NCBI GenBank assembly: GCA_016714365.1
Contig: JADJNH010000005.1
Span: 1,464,501 to 1,528,500 of the forward strand
Length of the DNA: 64,000 nt
Direction: 5' to 3'
Source of the DNA: Candidatus Vicinibacter affinis
Lineage (GTDB): Bacteria; Bacteroidota; Bacteroidia; Chitinophagales; Saprospiraceae
Part shown: one piece after another, positions 52,108 through 61,846 of the stretch
Layout of the letters: each line of letters begins with the position of its first letter
Numbering within the stretch: the first letter of the stretch is position 1
Notes under the pieces: model-generated
Databases searched by the model: none
What the model was told of the DNA's origin: nothing
The model's input: only the letters and a program-made list of their open reading frames with translations
Program-made: the position numbers and the translations under genes

Positions 52108-52115
52108 CAAAGGTA
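52108..52115 (-). promoter_or_regulatory. -7 box of prs
   Basis: TACCTTTG on the minus strand (52115-52108), perfect TAnnTTTG, 18 nt before the ATG at 52089. Confidence 0.55.
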
Positions 52116-52149
52116 GTAATTTTACAATTTGTTCATAAGGCCAGTTAAG

Positions 52150-52569
52150 ATGCAGAGAATTCCAGGTCTATTTATAAGCAACTCAGGAACCATTGGGCGG
52201 GGAGTCTTTACGGCAGAATTTATTTCTTCCGGTTCCTTGATTGAAATTTGTCCTGTCCTTGTCATTCCTAAGGGTGAAGTAGATGCTATCCATGAAACAG
52301 AACTCCATGATTATTATTTTATTTGGGGTGAAGAAGATGAAGCCGCGGCAATTGCCCTTGGATATGGCTCTTTATACAACCATTCATACCAACCAAACGC
52401 AAATTTTATTCTGGATCTGGATAACCAATCCATTGATATCTATTCAATCAAAGACATACAGGTAGGGGAAGAAATTACCTTCAATTATCATGGAGACCCA
52501 GAAGCCAAAGATGAATTGTGGTTTGATGAAGATGGCAAAAGGATAAAAAGAATAAAATACAAGACTTAA
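52150..52569 (+). CDS. SET-domain protein (putative lysine methyltransferase)
   Basis: 139 residues from the ATG at 52150 (an alternative in-frame start at 52129 is possible). A minimal SET domain: GRGVFTAEFISSGSLIE near the start, YGSLYNHSYQPNANF carrying the NHS S-adenosylmethionine motif, and GEEITFNYHG carrying the catalytic Tyr. Bacterial SET proteins of this size are widespread, with histone-like or ribosomal targets in the few studied. Substrate here unknown. The C-terminus is acidic and then basic (KRIKRIKYKT). It is divergent from prs and convergent to the giant adhesin. Confidence 0.85.
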   Translation: MQRIPGLFISNSGTIGRGVFTAEFISSGSLIEICPVLVIPKGEVDAIHETELHDYYFIWGEEDEAAAIALGYGSLYNHSYQPNANFILDLDNQSIDIYSIKDIQVGEEITFNYHGDPEAKDELWFDEDGKRIKRIKYKT

Positions 52570-52607
52570 ATGTTTGATTAATTTCTAAATCTTGTATTTC
52601 ATTCCCA

Positions 52608-55600
52608 TTAATACAGTTGAAATCCTCTGACTTTTGTAGCGTTTCTAAAATATGCCTTTATAAAATATTGTCCCTTAGGTAAATCATCTAATGGAATTTC
52701 AATAGGTTTTCCATTGGAATCCATATTTAAAGGATTTGACTTTTTTACAATTGTCCCAAAAATATCCAACACCTGATAACCTAATATTGGATCATTCCAT
52801 TTTGTGGAGTATATAAAAATGTTTTCTTTTGCCGGATTTGGATGTAAATCAAATCCATACTCTTTACCAAATGGATCAAATTCATTCCCGATGGTTATGG
52901 TATTACTTGTCAATACATTGAAATCCATGTCTATGCCAATTAATTTATATTCATACACTAAAGGCTGAATAGCATTTAGATCTACCCATTCTTGCAGACA
53001 TGGTAGAATATTGAGTTCTGAGGTATCCAATTTAACGAACCCAATACTTTCAAATTCATCTTTTTCTCTTTCCTTTCGAAGAATTTCCAAATAACGCAAA
53101 CAACTTTTGCTGGTTTTTGTCCAACGCAGAATGTTTCTGACACTTAATTGTTGTCCCTGAAGTATTAAGTTTTCTGAATAACCGGACCGACTGTTGATTT
53201 CGTATTCAGAATTTATTCTTGTATCATTATTGGATTGCAATTTAAATAATGGGTGGTACACTCCGCCACCTATACTCTTAATAGTGTCACAAGAAATACC
53301 GGAGTAAATACCTGTCGTAAAAGGCCCAAATTGGTTGGTTAAGTCAGAATCCAAGTTTGGATCAGTTCCCTGGCGATACGGAGATATCATGAAACCATCA
53401 AGCGCCTGAAGTCTAAAATAGTAACTTCCGGGTTTGAGACAGAAATAGAAATATCCGTCATGATAAATTTTACCATCACTTACAAAAGTTTTTGTAGACG
53501 AAACCATTTGGCCGGTAGTTGCATCATGAGCATACACTTTTAAACCATTGATGCCATTCTCCGCCAGATCAAAAAATCCATTTTGATTAACATCAAAAAA
53601 GACATATCCTGATATAGGAATACATTTATATAATCCTAAATCCCAACTTTTGTCATTTTCTCCACCCATAAGCATAGTGGTCTCTGTTGTTGCAACGCCA
53701 TTGAAATTTCCAACATCTGAGTCCAAAGTATCATTGGTTTTGTTTGGGTCGGTAATACTCCATGGATTATTAACAATAAACTTAAGGTAGTATTTACCCG
53801 GATTCACTTGATCAAAAAGATACTTGCCGGACTTGTTAGTTTTTGTAGCACGGATAAATATATTTCCAGGTGACGAATATAGTTGAACTGAGATACCCTC
53901 AATTCCTTCTTCGCCTAAATCCATTATGCCGTTTGCATTTTTGTCATGCCATACCATGTCTCCTATACTCGCTTTAGAATTTAAACCTGCAACATCATGG
54001 TCATCTTCATCTTCATTGACCAAAGGTCCACCTCCAAAAATGTTGTCATCATTCACATCCCCCGGTATAACTTTTCTTTCATTGGAATTGTCAGATGCAG
54101 GATTACTGTCCGCATCTTTATGTCCAATCTGCGAGCCATTCAAATCCGTAGAACCAGTTATTTCGGCCCAGTTGTAAAAACTTGCAATGGATGTATCCGA
54201 TTCTACAATCAACTTAAGTGTCGTTTCCATTTTTTGTCCAGGTGGAAAAAAATTCTTGAAAGAATACACTGGATTTACTCCATTTAATTGCCAACCAGGA
54301 TTCAAATTTGCAGAAAATGAATACCCTTTATTTAAATAATCTTTAATGTCGATCGTATTAGCATTAATATTTCCCTGATTGAACACTGTGATTTTGAATT
54401 CAATTGTATCTCCGTAATTGCCTTTGTCCGGATTTAGAATTTCCTTTCTCAGTGCAAAGTCAACGATTGGCGTTAAAGCAGGATCATGGTCATCCTCATC
54501 TTGAATGTTATCCCGGTCTGTATCGAAACCATCATCCTCAATAAAATTATCTGACAGGGTATTTACCTTGCCACCTGAATCATTTAAAGGATCTGCATCA
54601 TAGTAGGAATCAATGTCCTTGATGTAAATGGTTCCGCTGGTATCTGTTGCAGAAGTTAATTCAGCCAGATTTAATAAATCAAGTCCACCTGAATAAATGG
54701 ATTTTATCAGAAGTTTTAAATGTATTTGGACACTGTCACCAGAAAGTAAAAGTCCGTTCCATTGAAATTTGCCATGTCGAGGGGCTGAAATATAGCTCCA
54801 ATTATTTTGTGGAACCCAGTTATATCCTGAAGGGATGTAATCTGTAATCAGGAATTGTTTGCAAGGAATCACTCCCTGGTTATGAACAGATATGATAAAT
54901 TCTGCGGTATCTCCATAGTGAAATATTTTTTCCGGACTTAAGTACTTCCTGAGTGCCAAATCAAAGATGGCGGGCATGTCCGGATCATGATCATCTTCTT
55001 CACCAAAGATATCTGTCGAGGAAATATTGTTATCTGAGATACTACCAGGAAGTACTGCTCTTTCAAATTGTTGGTCAGACATTTCTTTACTGTCTATGTC
55101 AAATCCTGTAGTATTTAGTCCTCTTGAATTATAGGATTCACTAATTTCCGCATAATTTATCCAGTCCGTAATTGGCCTGTTTCCGTGCTTAAGTTTTAAT
55201 GTTATTGGAAATCTAAAACTGGAGTCCGGGGCTACATGTACCTGTAATGTTCTAAATGTATATTTACCGGATTTTAACCAACCTGGATTAACATTAGGAT
55301 CAAATTCGAAACCAATTGGAATATAATCAACTACAGTAATTTGCCCCAAAGTATCCGTTCCCTGATTATATATACTTATTTCAAATTGAATATTATCTCC
55401 AGGGTAATGGGGTTTTGGTGATATAATTTTCTTAGTCAGTGCGAGGTCCCAAATATTTATTACTGCCGGGTCATGATCATCTTCATCCAGTATGCCATCG
55501 CCGTCCGTATCAAAACCGTCATCTGAAATTTGGTCATCTGAGGAGGTGTGTACCCTTCCCCCTGGATCATTCCCAAGAATTTCATCAGAATAGCTGTCAA

Positions 55601-58600
55601 AGTCATCCTGAGAGATATTTAGGTTATGAATAGAAAATACTGAAATCCCCGAAACTTCTGCTTCATTAATCCAGTTTTTGGAACTATTTGTTGGCAATAT
55701 TTTTAGTACAATGTTCTGAATTAGCGAATCCGCAGGATTGAGGTCACCAAAATACCGATAGTAAGCTTTATTTCCTTGCAAAGTCCAATTTGGGTTATAA
55801 AATTGGTCAAAAGAGTATCCTGAAGGAATGTAATCAACCAGATCAATTTTTTTAGCCACAACATTTCCTTGATTATAAACCGCTATCCTAAAACTAACCG
55901 TGTCGTAGTATTTATAAGGTGGTAATGAAATTACCGTTTTTGTTAAAGCTAAGTCTAAGAAAGGAACTTCCGCAATATCATGATCGTCTTCATCTTCAGT
56001 TGGATTGATTTTCCTCCTTCCATAGATCAAGTCATCATAATTTGAACCAGGCAAAACTGTATTATCATTATTTCTATTCTGGTCTGGAGTTGAGTCATAG
56101 TCTCTTGTTTCTTGAAATGATTTATCCAGAAAAGAAGATATTTCCGCACTATTTATAGATAAGGATTTTTGCCTTAAATGGTAATTGGTTCTAACCAAAA
56201 TATCAATATTTATTGAATCTCCGGCATTGATGGAATCAATAACATAGGAATAAGTACTGTCGTTAATTTCAACCCAGCCAGAATTATAAAACGGATCAAA
56301 GTCAAAGGCTTTTGAAAGGTAATCTGTGATAGAAATCTTACGTGCTATTTGACTTCCCTGATTATATACAGCAATTCTGAAAGCAACTAATTCTTTGTTT
56401 CTGACTGGAACTGAAGCCAGACATGTTTTCCTTAGTGCTATATCGTAAAATTCAAAATCAGTACATGCTGTATCTTTTTGGTCGATAACATTGTCTTGAG
56501 TAATTTCTAATTGTGATTCATTAAACAAACCATTTTTTTCTTTAAATTGTCCATTCGCATCTTCCCGACAAAACTGATAAATTTTGTCACCCGGACTTGT
56601 TGAGGTAAGGTCAATTTGGTACTGTAACTTAACAAAAAAACTGTCGACACCATAGGCATTTAAACTTCGATTTGAAGCAAGTGTCCATCCATTATTCCCC
56701 GGATTTGTGGACAGAATTTGAAATGCTCCTGAATTTATTTTGAATGAAGCACTTTGATTAATCAGATCCTCATCTGGGCTTGGTCTATCTATTAAACTAT
56801 AGATTCCCGATTTCCCTCCTGAATTGACGACCCTGATCAGATATAAAATATCCAAAGCGCCATCGGTTAAATAATTTTTTGAAAGTATTGATTTTTTGTG
56901 TGTGATTTGGGACAAATCTCCGCAGGTAGTATCTCTCTTTTCCGGCTTAAAGTCATTATTTAGATCAACAGAAGCCACATTAAAAATGCCTTCTCCAACA
57001 CGGGGTATCAATGGATTGATTTGTCCGCAGGGGGTATAGAAATTGTTGCCAAATGTACCTTGATTAAAATCCATATTAATATTGATTTTAACCAAAAAAC
57101 TATCTGTTTGAAATGGTGCAATGGTCTGTGCAGTTGCGATTATCCAACCATTCAGTGGAACGACATTGCTGAGCATTCCACTCAAACCCGAATTTGAGGT
57201 GAATTCTGCTGAGGTAATATTGATGTCATCGTCAAATCCAGGTCTGTCAATTAAGTTATATATTCCATTGGCACCGCCTAAGTTTTTTACCAAAAGTTGG
57301 TATTGCAATGTATAAGTTTTAATACCTGTTTGTGTACTGCTTATTAATTCTTTGTCAATCGTAATGTAGGGAATATCAGTGCAGCTTGTATCAATGGCGT
57401 CAATACTTCCATTAGCGTCAAAATCAAGTAATGCCCTATTGAACAATCCTTCCCCGGAGCTAAAATGTGTTGAACTTGAACTTCCACACTTGGTATATTT
57501 ATTATCACCTGTAGATCCTGGGCTAAAATCTAGCTTCAAATTTATATGAAAGTAAATATTATGCACTACTCCGGGAGCTATGCTCTGATTAGAGATAAGT
57601 GTCCAAGGGCCGGACCCCAATAGAGCACTTCCACCGCGGTTAGGAATATCGCTTGTATAAAAGGTGGTTAAGACTTTAGCATCATCATCAAAATGTGGAT
57701 CATCAATTAACGTATAGGTTCCCGTTTCGGTTCCTGTATTCTTGACCTGTAGGTGATATACAATTGCATAAGACGCATCGGATTGAATTTGATTGGATTG
57801 AAGAACTTTTGTAACTGAAATTTTGGGAATCGGACATGCAGAAGGAGTTGTAAAAATTGAATCCAGACATTGGTGATTGTCTGCATCTCTAATTAAGACT
57901 TTGTAGGTTGTGGCGCCATCCGCTTTAAAATTTTGATTTATCCCGTCACCCACAACAACAGCAGTTCCGTATGGAGAAGTCTCAAGGACCATTCCATTTA
58001 ATACAACTTCGAACCTGTTTGTTGGTCCAGCCTCATCATTTTCGGCATTTATCAAAATTGCAAACCAATCATCTGATGGATCATAGATAGTATTATTATT
58101 GTTGCAGTTTGTCTGAAAAAATGTATTAACAGTCAGATTACAGCATTCAATAACATCCAGATTATAGAAGCAATATTGTCTTATGGTATCTCCATGCGCA
58201 TTTATACCAACAAAGTAATATGATTCATGGTTATCTTCTAATCCTTTTGACTTTTTATCCAGTATTAAAGTAGGCAGATTTCCCAATAGTGTTTGGGTAG
58301 TAGAATCATACCATGAATAATGCACTAAACCTGGAACCGCAACTAGTTCAACCAAGGCATCACGATTGGTGCAAAGATTAAGTTGTAAATTGCAACATGG
58401 ATCCGGTTGGTCAAAAGCATTGCTTGTTTCGAATACTATGCTGGTATCATTGACAAAATATATTTTTATACCTACATCTTTTATTCCAGATGTCTGAAGA
58501 TTATATAAAGTAAATTTTAATTTACCATCCGGGATTGCTGGAACTCTTTTCTTTTCACCGGTGGATAATTCCACCATAATATCTCCAACAGGACTGTTCA

Positions 58601-60923
58601 CAACATCTACTTCTATAGTGAGGTCAAATCCATTTGTGATTCCATTACAAGATCCGACAGTAATTACAGGATCAAAAACCGAGCCTTCACTATCCGCATA
58701 AAAACCAAAATCATAGGAATGATCATTGTGCCCATCTAAATCAGTCATGATTTCAAAATCAATATCTGAACCAACTACATTGGTGGCATTATTATCAATT
58801 TTAGGAAGGTAACTACTTGGGTTTTGCCCTTGGATGGCAACACCAATTTTGGATTGACTGGTATAATCCGGAATTCTTAATATATACGTTGAGTCATTGG
58901 TTAATTCCTTAATATTATATTTGAATGAATTAGGATGATCATTTACTATGGGAACAGGTCCATTAGAAAATAAATAATTTCCTCTTTTATTTGAAATTGC
59001 GGAAGCAATCACCACATTATCTTTAACCAGCTGAATCGTGACACCTGCTATTGGTGGTTCTATTGGATCCTGAATTCCATTTCCGTTTAGGTCTTTCCAT
59101 ACATAATTGCCTATTTCAATTGGTGCTGGAGGACTGGATATTTTGAGATCTCCAAGTGCGTTTGATTTTCCTACAAACAGCGTAAAATCGGGTGGAATTA
59201 CCTGATATCTTTTGGTCCAGTGACCTTTTTTATTGTTGAGGTGTATAACTCCATTTGTGAAGAATCCATTTGGGTCAGTTGCTGTTGTAACAACATCCCC
59301 ATAACCTGGGCATTCTGCAAGTGCTCCACTTGCAGCTTCCTGACCTATTTTAACCCCTTGTTCATACAAAGGAAATTCACCATGATAGAATTCTCCACCT
59401 CCAGGACCAAATCCGGTATTTCTTCCATCAGTTTGATTCACTCCATCACTTGCATTGTTTTCTAAGGTGAATTTATCCATTAGTGGGTTGTAGCTTGCCC
59501 TTAGGATATCTCCTGATGGAATGATTGAATATGCACCAGTCCCGTTGGTATTTTTTTGGTTCACCCCTCCTTGAAGGCTGTATCGATCCATAATCCCAAG
59601 AATCATGTGGTCGTCCCCATCAAATTCTATATCACTGAGGATGGGTTGCGGGTAATCACAAAAGCCAATAGAACTTTCTATACAATTCGGATCCCATTCA
59701 TCTCTCCATCCAAAAAAGCTTTTTTTATTGCCGAATGCAGGATAATTAAAACTAAAATTGAGAATGCTTTTAAAGCTTCTGGACTGAGGGTTGAATTCGT
59801 AAACGGTGGAGGTCAGGTCATTTGTAGTCGATCCTGAAAGGGCACCGTCACAAACTACTCCAATATATAACTTTCCCCTATGCTGGCGTAACGCCCAAGG
59901 CCTGAAATTACCATTATTACATCCAGGGTCTGGTATGTCAAAAGAATCTACATTGGTTGCATTGGGTACTGTATATGGATTACCTACAAAGACAGAATAT
60001 AGTTTTCTTGTGTAAAGGCTTATAATGTAAAGTGTTTTCCCATCTTCACTCAGGTCAATGCCACCGTATGAAATTTTTCCTATTTGACTAAATGCCAAGG
60101 AGTCTGCGGAGATGGGTGGAAATGCAACAGGAAGTTTCCTTTCCGTATTATTTGGGAAACCACCGCTAGGTACACCAATCTTGTTCAAATCTAAGGATGA
60201 AATCTGCATTTGTGGCTTGGTTCTTATGATATATAAGCCTCCATAACCTTCAGGCCCGATTCCGGCATGTCTTTTCAAAACTGCAGATGTAAAAATTATA
60301 TCAGAATTTCTTGAATAAACAGTTCCCCAGCAAGACCCAATATCTTTTGCACTTGCCAATTTTTCCATGTTTGGGGCCGAACCTCCCTGGGCTATAGGCA
60401 CAATTCCTGGATAACTAGTCCCTCCATTTAGTAGATCCCAATTTACCAATGCTTCATAATTACCAAAAGTGGAATTTGGAGCAATAGGATCCCCAATGAC
60501 ATAACATGGAGTAACTAATTTTGGTAAGAAACAATATTCCTGTGGGTAGTTAATTCCAAAGTAAATAAAATCGTTGTTTTTGTAAATAAATTGAACAGAT
60601 GAGGAAGACCCAGGACCGGAAGGGCTTATTGGCCCATCAAAGTCATATGCCTTAGTAGGGTTAAATTCAAGACGATAGGGAGGTGTAATAAGTGGATTCA
60701 AAGTAAAATTTCCCTTTTCATTGGTCACTGCATCTATTGCATGATCAAAACGATCTGTAATCCTAACTTCAACTCCTTTAACACCAGGCTCATAATAAAC
60801 TGAGGTGGAATCCCTTTGGCCATTTGAGTTGTAGTCCCGGAAGACAAGACCAGAAATTTGAGATGTAGTTTTGCCCATGACTAAGCATAGCCAAAATAGC
60901 GTAATCTGAAGTAGTCGGTTCAT
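52608..60923 (-). CDS. Giant T9SS-secreted repeat protein (adhesin-like, SdrD-B and DUF11 repeats)
   Basis: 2771 residues. Signal peptide (1 to about 21). SdrD-B domain 1 (about 23-125), with a VFRDYNSNGQRD-like calcium loop. Region about 140-590 has beta-propeller-like strands (GGIDLSEDGKTLYIIS). SdrD-B 2 is at about 600-745 (VWKDLNGNGIQD). A Cys-rich segment follows (about 890-1025). Three repeats at about 1033-1493 end in SCTD/TCGD/ACTD. Five DUF11-type repeats lie at about 1494-2310, each opening DLALRK-like and closing EDDHD. SdrD-B 3 and 4 are at about 2318 and 2435. The last 80 residues are a type A sorting domain (LHPNPAKENIFIYS, PKGQYFIKAYF). It is exported by T9SS and probably works as a long calcium-stiffened fibre on the surface. 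Confidence 0.9.
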   Translation of the reverse strand: MNRLLQITLFWLCLVMGKTTSQISGLVFRDYNSNGQRDSTSVYYEPGVKGVEVRITDRFDHAIDAVTNEKGNFTLNPLITPPYRLEFNPTKAYDFDGPISPSGPGSSSSVQFIYKNNDFIYFGINYPQEYCFLPKLVTPCYVIGDPIAPNSTFGNYEALVNWDLLNGGTSYPGIVPIAQGGSAPNMEKLASAKDIGSCWGTVYSRNSDIIFTSAVLKRHAGIGPEGYGGLYIIRTKPQMQISSLDLNKIGVPSGGFPNNTERKLPVAFPPISADSLAFSQIGKISYGGIDLSEDGKTLYIISLYTRKLYSVFVGNPYTVPNATNVDSFDIPDPGCNNGNFRPWALRQHRGKLYIGVVCDGALSGSTTNDLTSTVYEFNPQSRSFKSILNFSFNYPAFGNKKSFFGWRDEWDPNCIESSIGFCDYPQPILSDIEFDGDDHMILGIMDRYSLQGGVNQKNTNGTGAYSIIPSGDILRASYNPLMDKFTLENNASDGVNQTDGRNTGFGPGGGEFYHGEFPLYEQGVKIGQEAASGALAECPGYGDVVTTATDPNGFFTNGVIHLNNKKGHWTKRYQVIPPDFTLFVGKSNALGDLKISSPPAPIEIGNYVWKDLNGNGIQDPIEPPIAGVTIQLVKDNVVIASAISNKRGNYLFSNGPVPIVNDHPNSFKYNIKELTNDSTYILRIPDYTSQSKIGVAIQGQNPSSYLPKIDNNATNVVGSDIDFEIMTDLDGHNDHSYDFGFYADSEGSVFDPVITVGSCNGITNGFDLTIEVDVVNSPVGDIMVELSTGEKKRVPAIPDGKLKFTLYNLQTSGIKDVGIKIYFVNDTSIVFETSNAFDQPDPCCNLQLNLCTNRDALVELVAVPGLVHYSWYDSTTQTLLGNLPTLILDKKSKGLEDNHESYYFVGINAHGDTIRQYCFYNLDVIECCNLTVNTFFQTNCNNNNTIYDPSDDWFAILINAENDEAGPTNRFEVVLNGMVLETSPYGTAVVVGDGINQNFKADGATTYKVLIRDADNHQCLDSIFTTPSACPIPKISVTKVLQSNQIQSDASYAIVYHLQVKNTGTETGTYTLIDDPHFDDDAKVLTTFYTSDIPNRGGSALLGSGPWTLISNQSIAPGVVHNIYFHINLKLDFSPGSTGDNKYTKCGSSSSTHFSSGEGLFNRALLDFDANGSIDAIDTSCTDIPYITIDKELISSTQTGIKTYTLQYQLLVKNLGGANGIYNLIDRPGFDDDINITSAEFTSNSGLSGMLSNVVPLNGWIIATAQTIAPFQTDSFLVKININMDFNQGTFGNNFYTPCGQINPLIPRVGEGIFNVASVDLNNDFKPEKRDTTCGDLSQITHKKSILSKNYLTDGALDILYLIRVVNSGGKSGIYSLIDRPSPDEDLINQSASFKINSGAFQILSTNPGNNGWTLASNRSLNAYGVDSFFVKLQYQIDLTSTSPGDKIYQFCREDANGQFKEKNGLFNESQLEITQDNVIDQKDTACTDFEFYDIALRKTCLASVPVRNKELVAFRIAVYNQGSQIARKISITDYLSKAFDFDPFYNSGWVEINDSTYSYVIDSINAGDSINIDILVRTNYHLRQKSLSINSAEISSFLDKSFQETRDYDSTPDQNRNNDNTVLPGSNYDDLIYGRRKINPTEDEDDHDIAEVPFLDLALTKTVISLPPYKYYDTVSFRIAVYNQGNVVAKKIDLVDYIPSGYSFDQFYNPNWTLQGNKAYYRYFGDLNPADSLIQNIVLKILPTNSSKNWINEAEVSGISVFSIHNLNISQDDFDSYSDEILGNDPGGRVHTSSDDQISDDGFDTDGDGILDEDDHDPAVINIWDLALTKKIISPKPHYPGDNIQFEISIYNQGTDTLGQITVVDYIPIGFEFDPNVNPGWLKSGKYTFRTLQVHVAPDSSFRFPITLKLKHGNRPITDWINYAEISESYNSRGLNTTGFDIDSKEMSDQQFERAVLPGSISDNNISSTDIFGEEDDHDPDMPAIFDLALRKYLSPEKIFHYGDTAEFIISVHNQGVIPCKQFLITDYIPSGYNWVPQNNWSYISAPRHGKFQWNGLLLSGDSVQIHLKLLIKSIYSGGLDLLNLAELTSATDTSGTIYIKDIDSYYDADPLNDSGGKVNTLSDNFIEDDGFDTDRDNIQDEDDHDPALTPIVDFALRKEILNPDKGNYGDTIEFKITVFNQGNINANTIDIKDYLNKGYSFSANLNPGWQLNGVNPVYSFKNFFPPGQKMETTLKLIVESDTSIASFYNWAEITGSTDLNGSQIGHKDADSNPASDNSNERKVIPGDVNDDNIFGGGPLVNEDEDDHDVAGLNSKASIGDMVWHDKNANGIMDLGEEGIEGISVQLYSSPGNIFIRATKTNKSGKYLFDQVNPGKYYLKFIVNNPWSITDPNKTNDTLDSDVGNFNGVATTETTMLMGGENDKSWDLGLYKCIPISGYVFFDVNQNGFFDLAENGINGLKVYAHDATTGQMVSSTKTFVSDGKIYHDGYFYFCLKPGSYYFRLQALDGFMISPYRQGTDPNLDSDLTNQFGPFTTGIYSGISCDTIKSIGGGVYHPLFKLQSNNDTRINSEYEINSRSGYSENLILQGQQLSVRNILRWTKTSKSCLRYLEILRKEREKDEFESIGFVKLDTSELNILPCLQEWVDLNAIQPLVYEYKLIGIDMDFNVLTSNTITIGNEFDPFGKEYGFDLHPNPAKENIFIYSTKWNDPILGYQVLDIFGTIVKKSNPLNMDSNGKPIEIPLDDLPKGQYFIKAYFRNATKVRGFQLY
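53995..56446 (-). repeat. Five tandem DUF11-type repeats with alternating linkers
   Basis: Units of about 160 residues start near 56444, 55962, 55451, 54965 and 54463 and each ends in EDDHD. Linkers of units 1, 3 and 5 contain a V-L/I-P-G block and a loop ending before EDDHD. Linkers of units 2 and 4 contain an NDxGG block and a DDGFDTDxDxIxDEDDHDPA pattern. The order is A-B-A-B-A. Confidence 0.75.
56446..57825 (-). repeat. Three tandem repeats of a second family in the giant protein
   Basis: Units of about 150 residues start near 57825 (VTKVLQSN), 57372 (IDKELISS) and 56912 (HKKSILSK). Each has an LIDxPxxDxD block and a GLFN/GIFN block, and ends with a D-x-x-C-x-D motif (SCTD, TCGD, ACTD), the Cys being possibly disulfide-bonded. 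They precede the DUF11 repeats without a spacer. Confidence 0.6.
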
Positions 60924-61115
60924 TCGGTCTTATTGTGATCGACCTAAGAGGGCAAAATTTATGCCAAGGGTTAGACTAAAATTGGCAAAATAACATAGTA
61001 TAATAAAACACTATATTTAAAGTTCACATTACTAGTATGATGAAAAAAAATGCGCCCTTACTAAAAATAAAATTATAAAAAGAGCAGTGAAATAATCGAT
61101 GATTAATTATCAAAT

Positions 61116-61700
61116 TTACCTGAATGTCAAAATATTACCCATCCCAAAGCAGGTCCTGCATCGGGGTTCATACTTATCCTTTTCACCTAAAATTATAGTT
61201 TCTTTTTCGTAGCTCAACCTGTAAGAGTGAGTGGCAAGGTTTCCGCAATGTGGACAAATTGCGTGCACTTTTGTGATGTATTCTGCAACGGCCAGTAAAT
61301 TTGGCATTGGACCAAAAGGCAGCCCTTTAAAATCCATATCCAATCCAGCTACAATTACCCTGATTCCTTTTAATGCAAGAGCCTGACAATGAATAGCCAA
61401 ATCCATGTCAAAAAACTGCGCCTCATCAACTCCAACAACTTCAGTTTCAGGTTTTAGTTGGAGGATTTCGTAAGAAAAGCTAATTGGAAATGACAAAAGT
61501 GTGTTTTCATCATGTGAAACTACTTCCCTGTCATCATACCTTGTATCCTTGCTAGGTTTAAATATTTCAACCTTTTGATTTGCGATTCTTGCTCTCTTCA
61601 AACGGCGAATTAATTCCTCCGTTTTTCCGCTAAACATGGACCCGCAGATAACTTCTATCCAGCCGCTTCGTTGTGATTTAAATCCCGGTTCTAAAAACAT
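61116..61700 (-). CDS. tdk: Thymidine kinase (type II)
   Basis: 194 residues. Walker A GSMFSGKT at residues 20-27, the lid and catalytic segment VGVDEAQFF (about 84-92), and the zinc site with CPHC and CRTC pairs in the C-terminal half. It phosphorylates thymidine with ATP for salvage. Length normal. It stands alone, 192 bp from the giant gene and divergent from the next gene. Confidence 0.96.
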   Translation of the reverse strand: MFLEPGFKSQRSGWIEVICGSMFSGKTEELIRRLKRARIANQKVEIFKPSKDTRYDDREVVSHDENTLLSFPISFSYEILQLKPETEVVGVDEAQFFDMDLAIHCQALALKGIRVIVAGLDMDFKGLPFGPMPNLLAVAEYITKVHAICPHCGNLATHSYRLSYEKETIILGEKDKYEPRCRTCFGMGNILTFR

Positions 61701-61846
61701 ATGGGCTCAAATATCTGATATTTTCATATTTAAAATATAAAAATATAATGGGTTAATTTCTTTCAAAGCTTAATTTTACCTCTTATTCTGCTGTAAATTT
61801 AAAAATAAGACCCACTAACACACGTTAGTTACTAAAAGTTAAAGCT

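Noticed and set aside
52090..52110. TTG start codon for prs seven codons upstream
   Set aside because: It overlaps the TACCTTTG promoter box, so the RNA would start downstream of it. The ATG at 52089 also gives the usual Prs N-terminus.
53995..57825. Regularly spaced TCATGATCATCTTC-like words looking like a direct repeat array or CRISPR
   Set aside because: They are the codons for the EDDHD motif of the DUF11 units. Spacing is about 480-510 bp and the sequences between are coding, so it is a protein repeat and not CRISPR.
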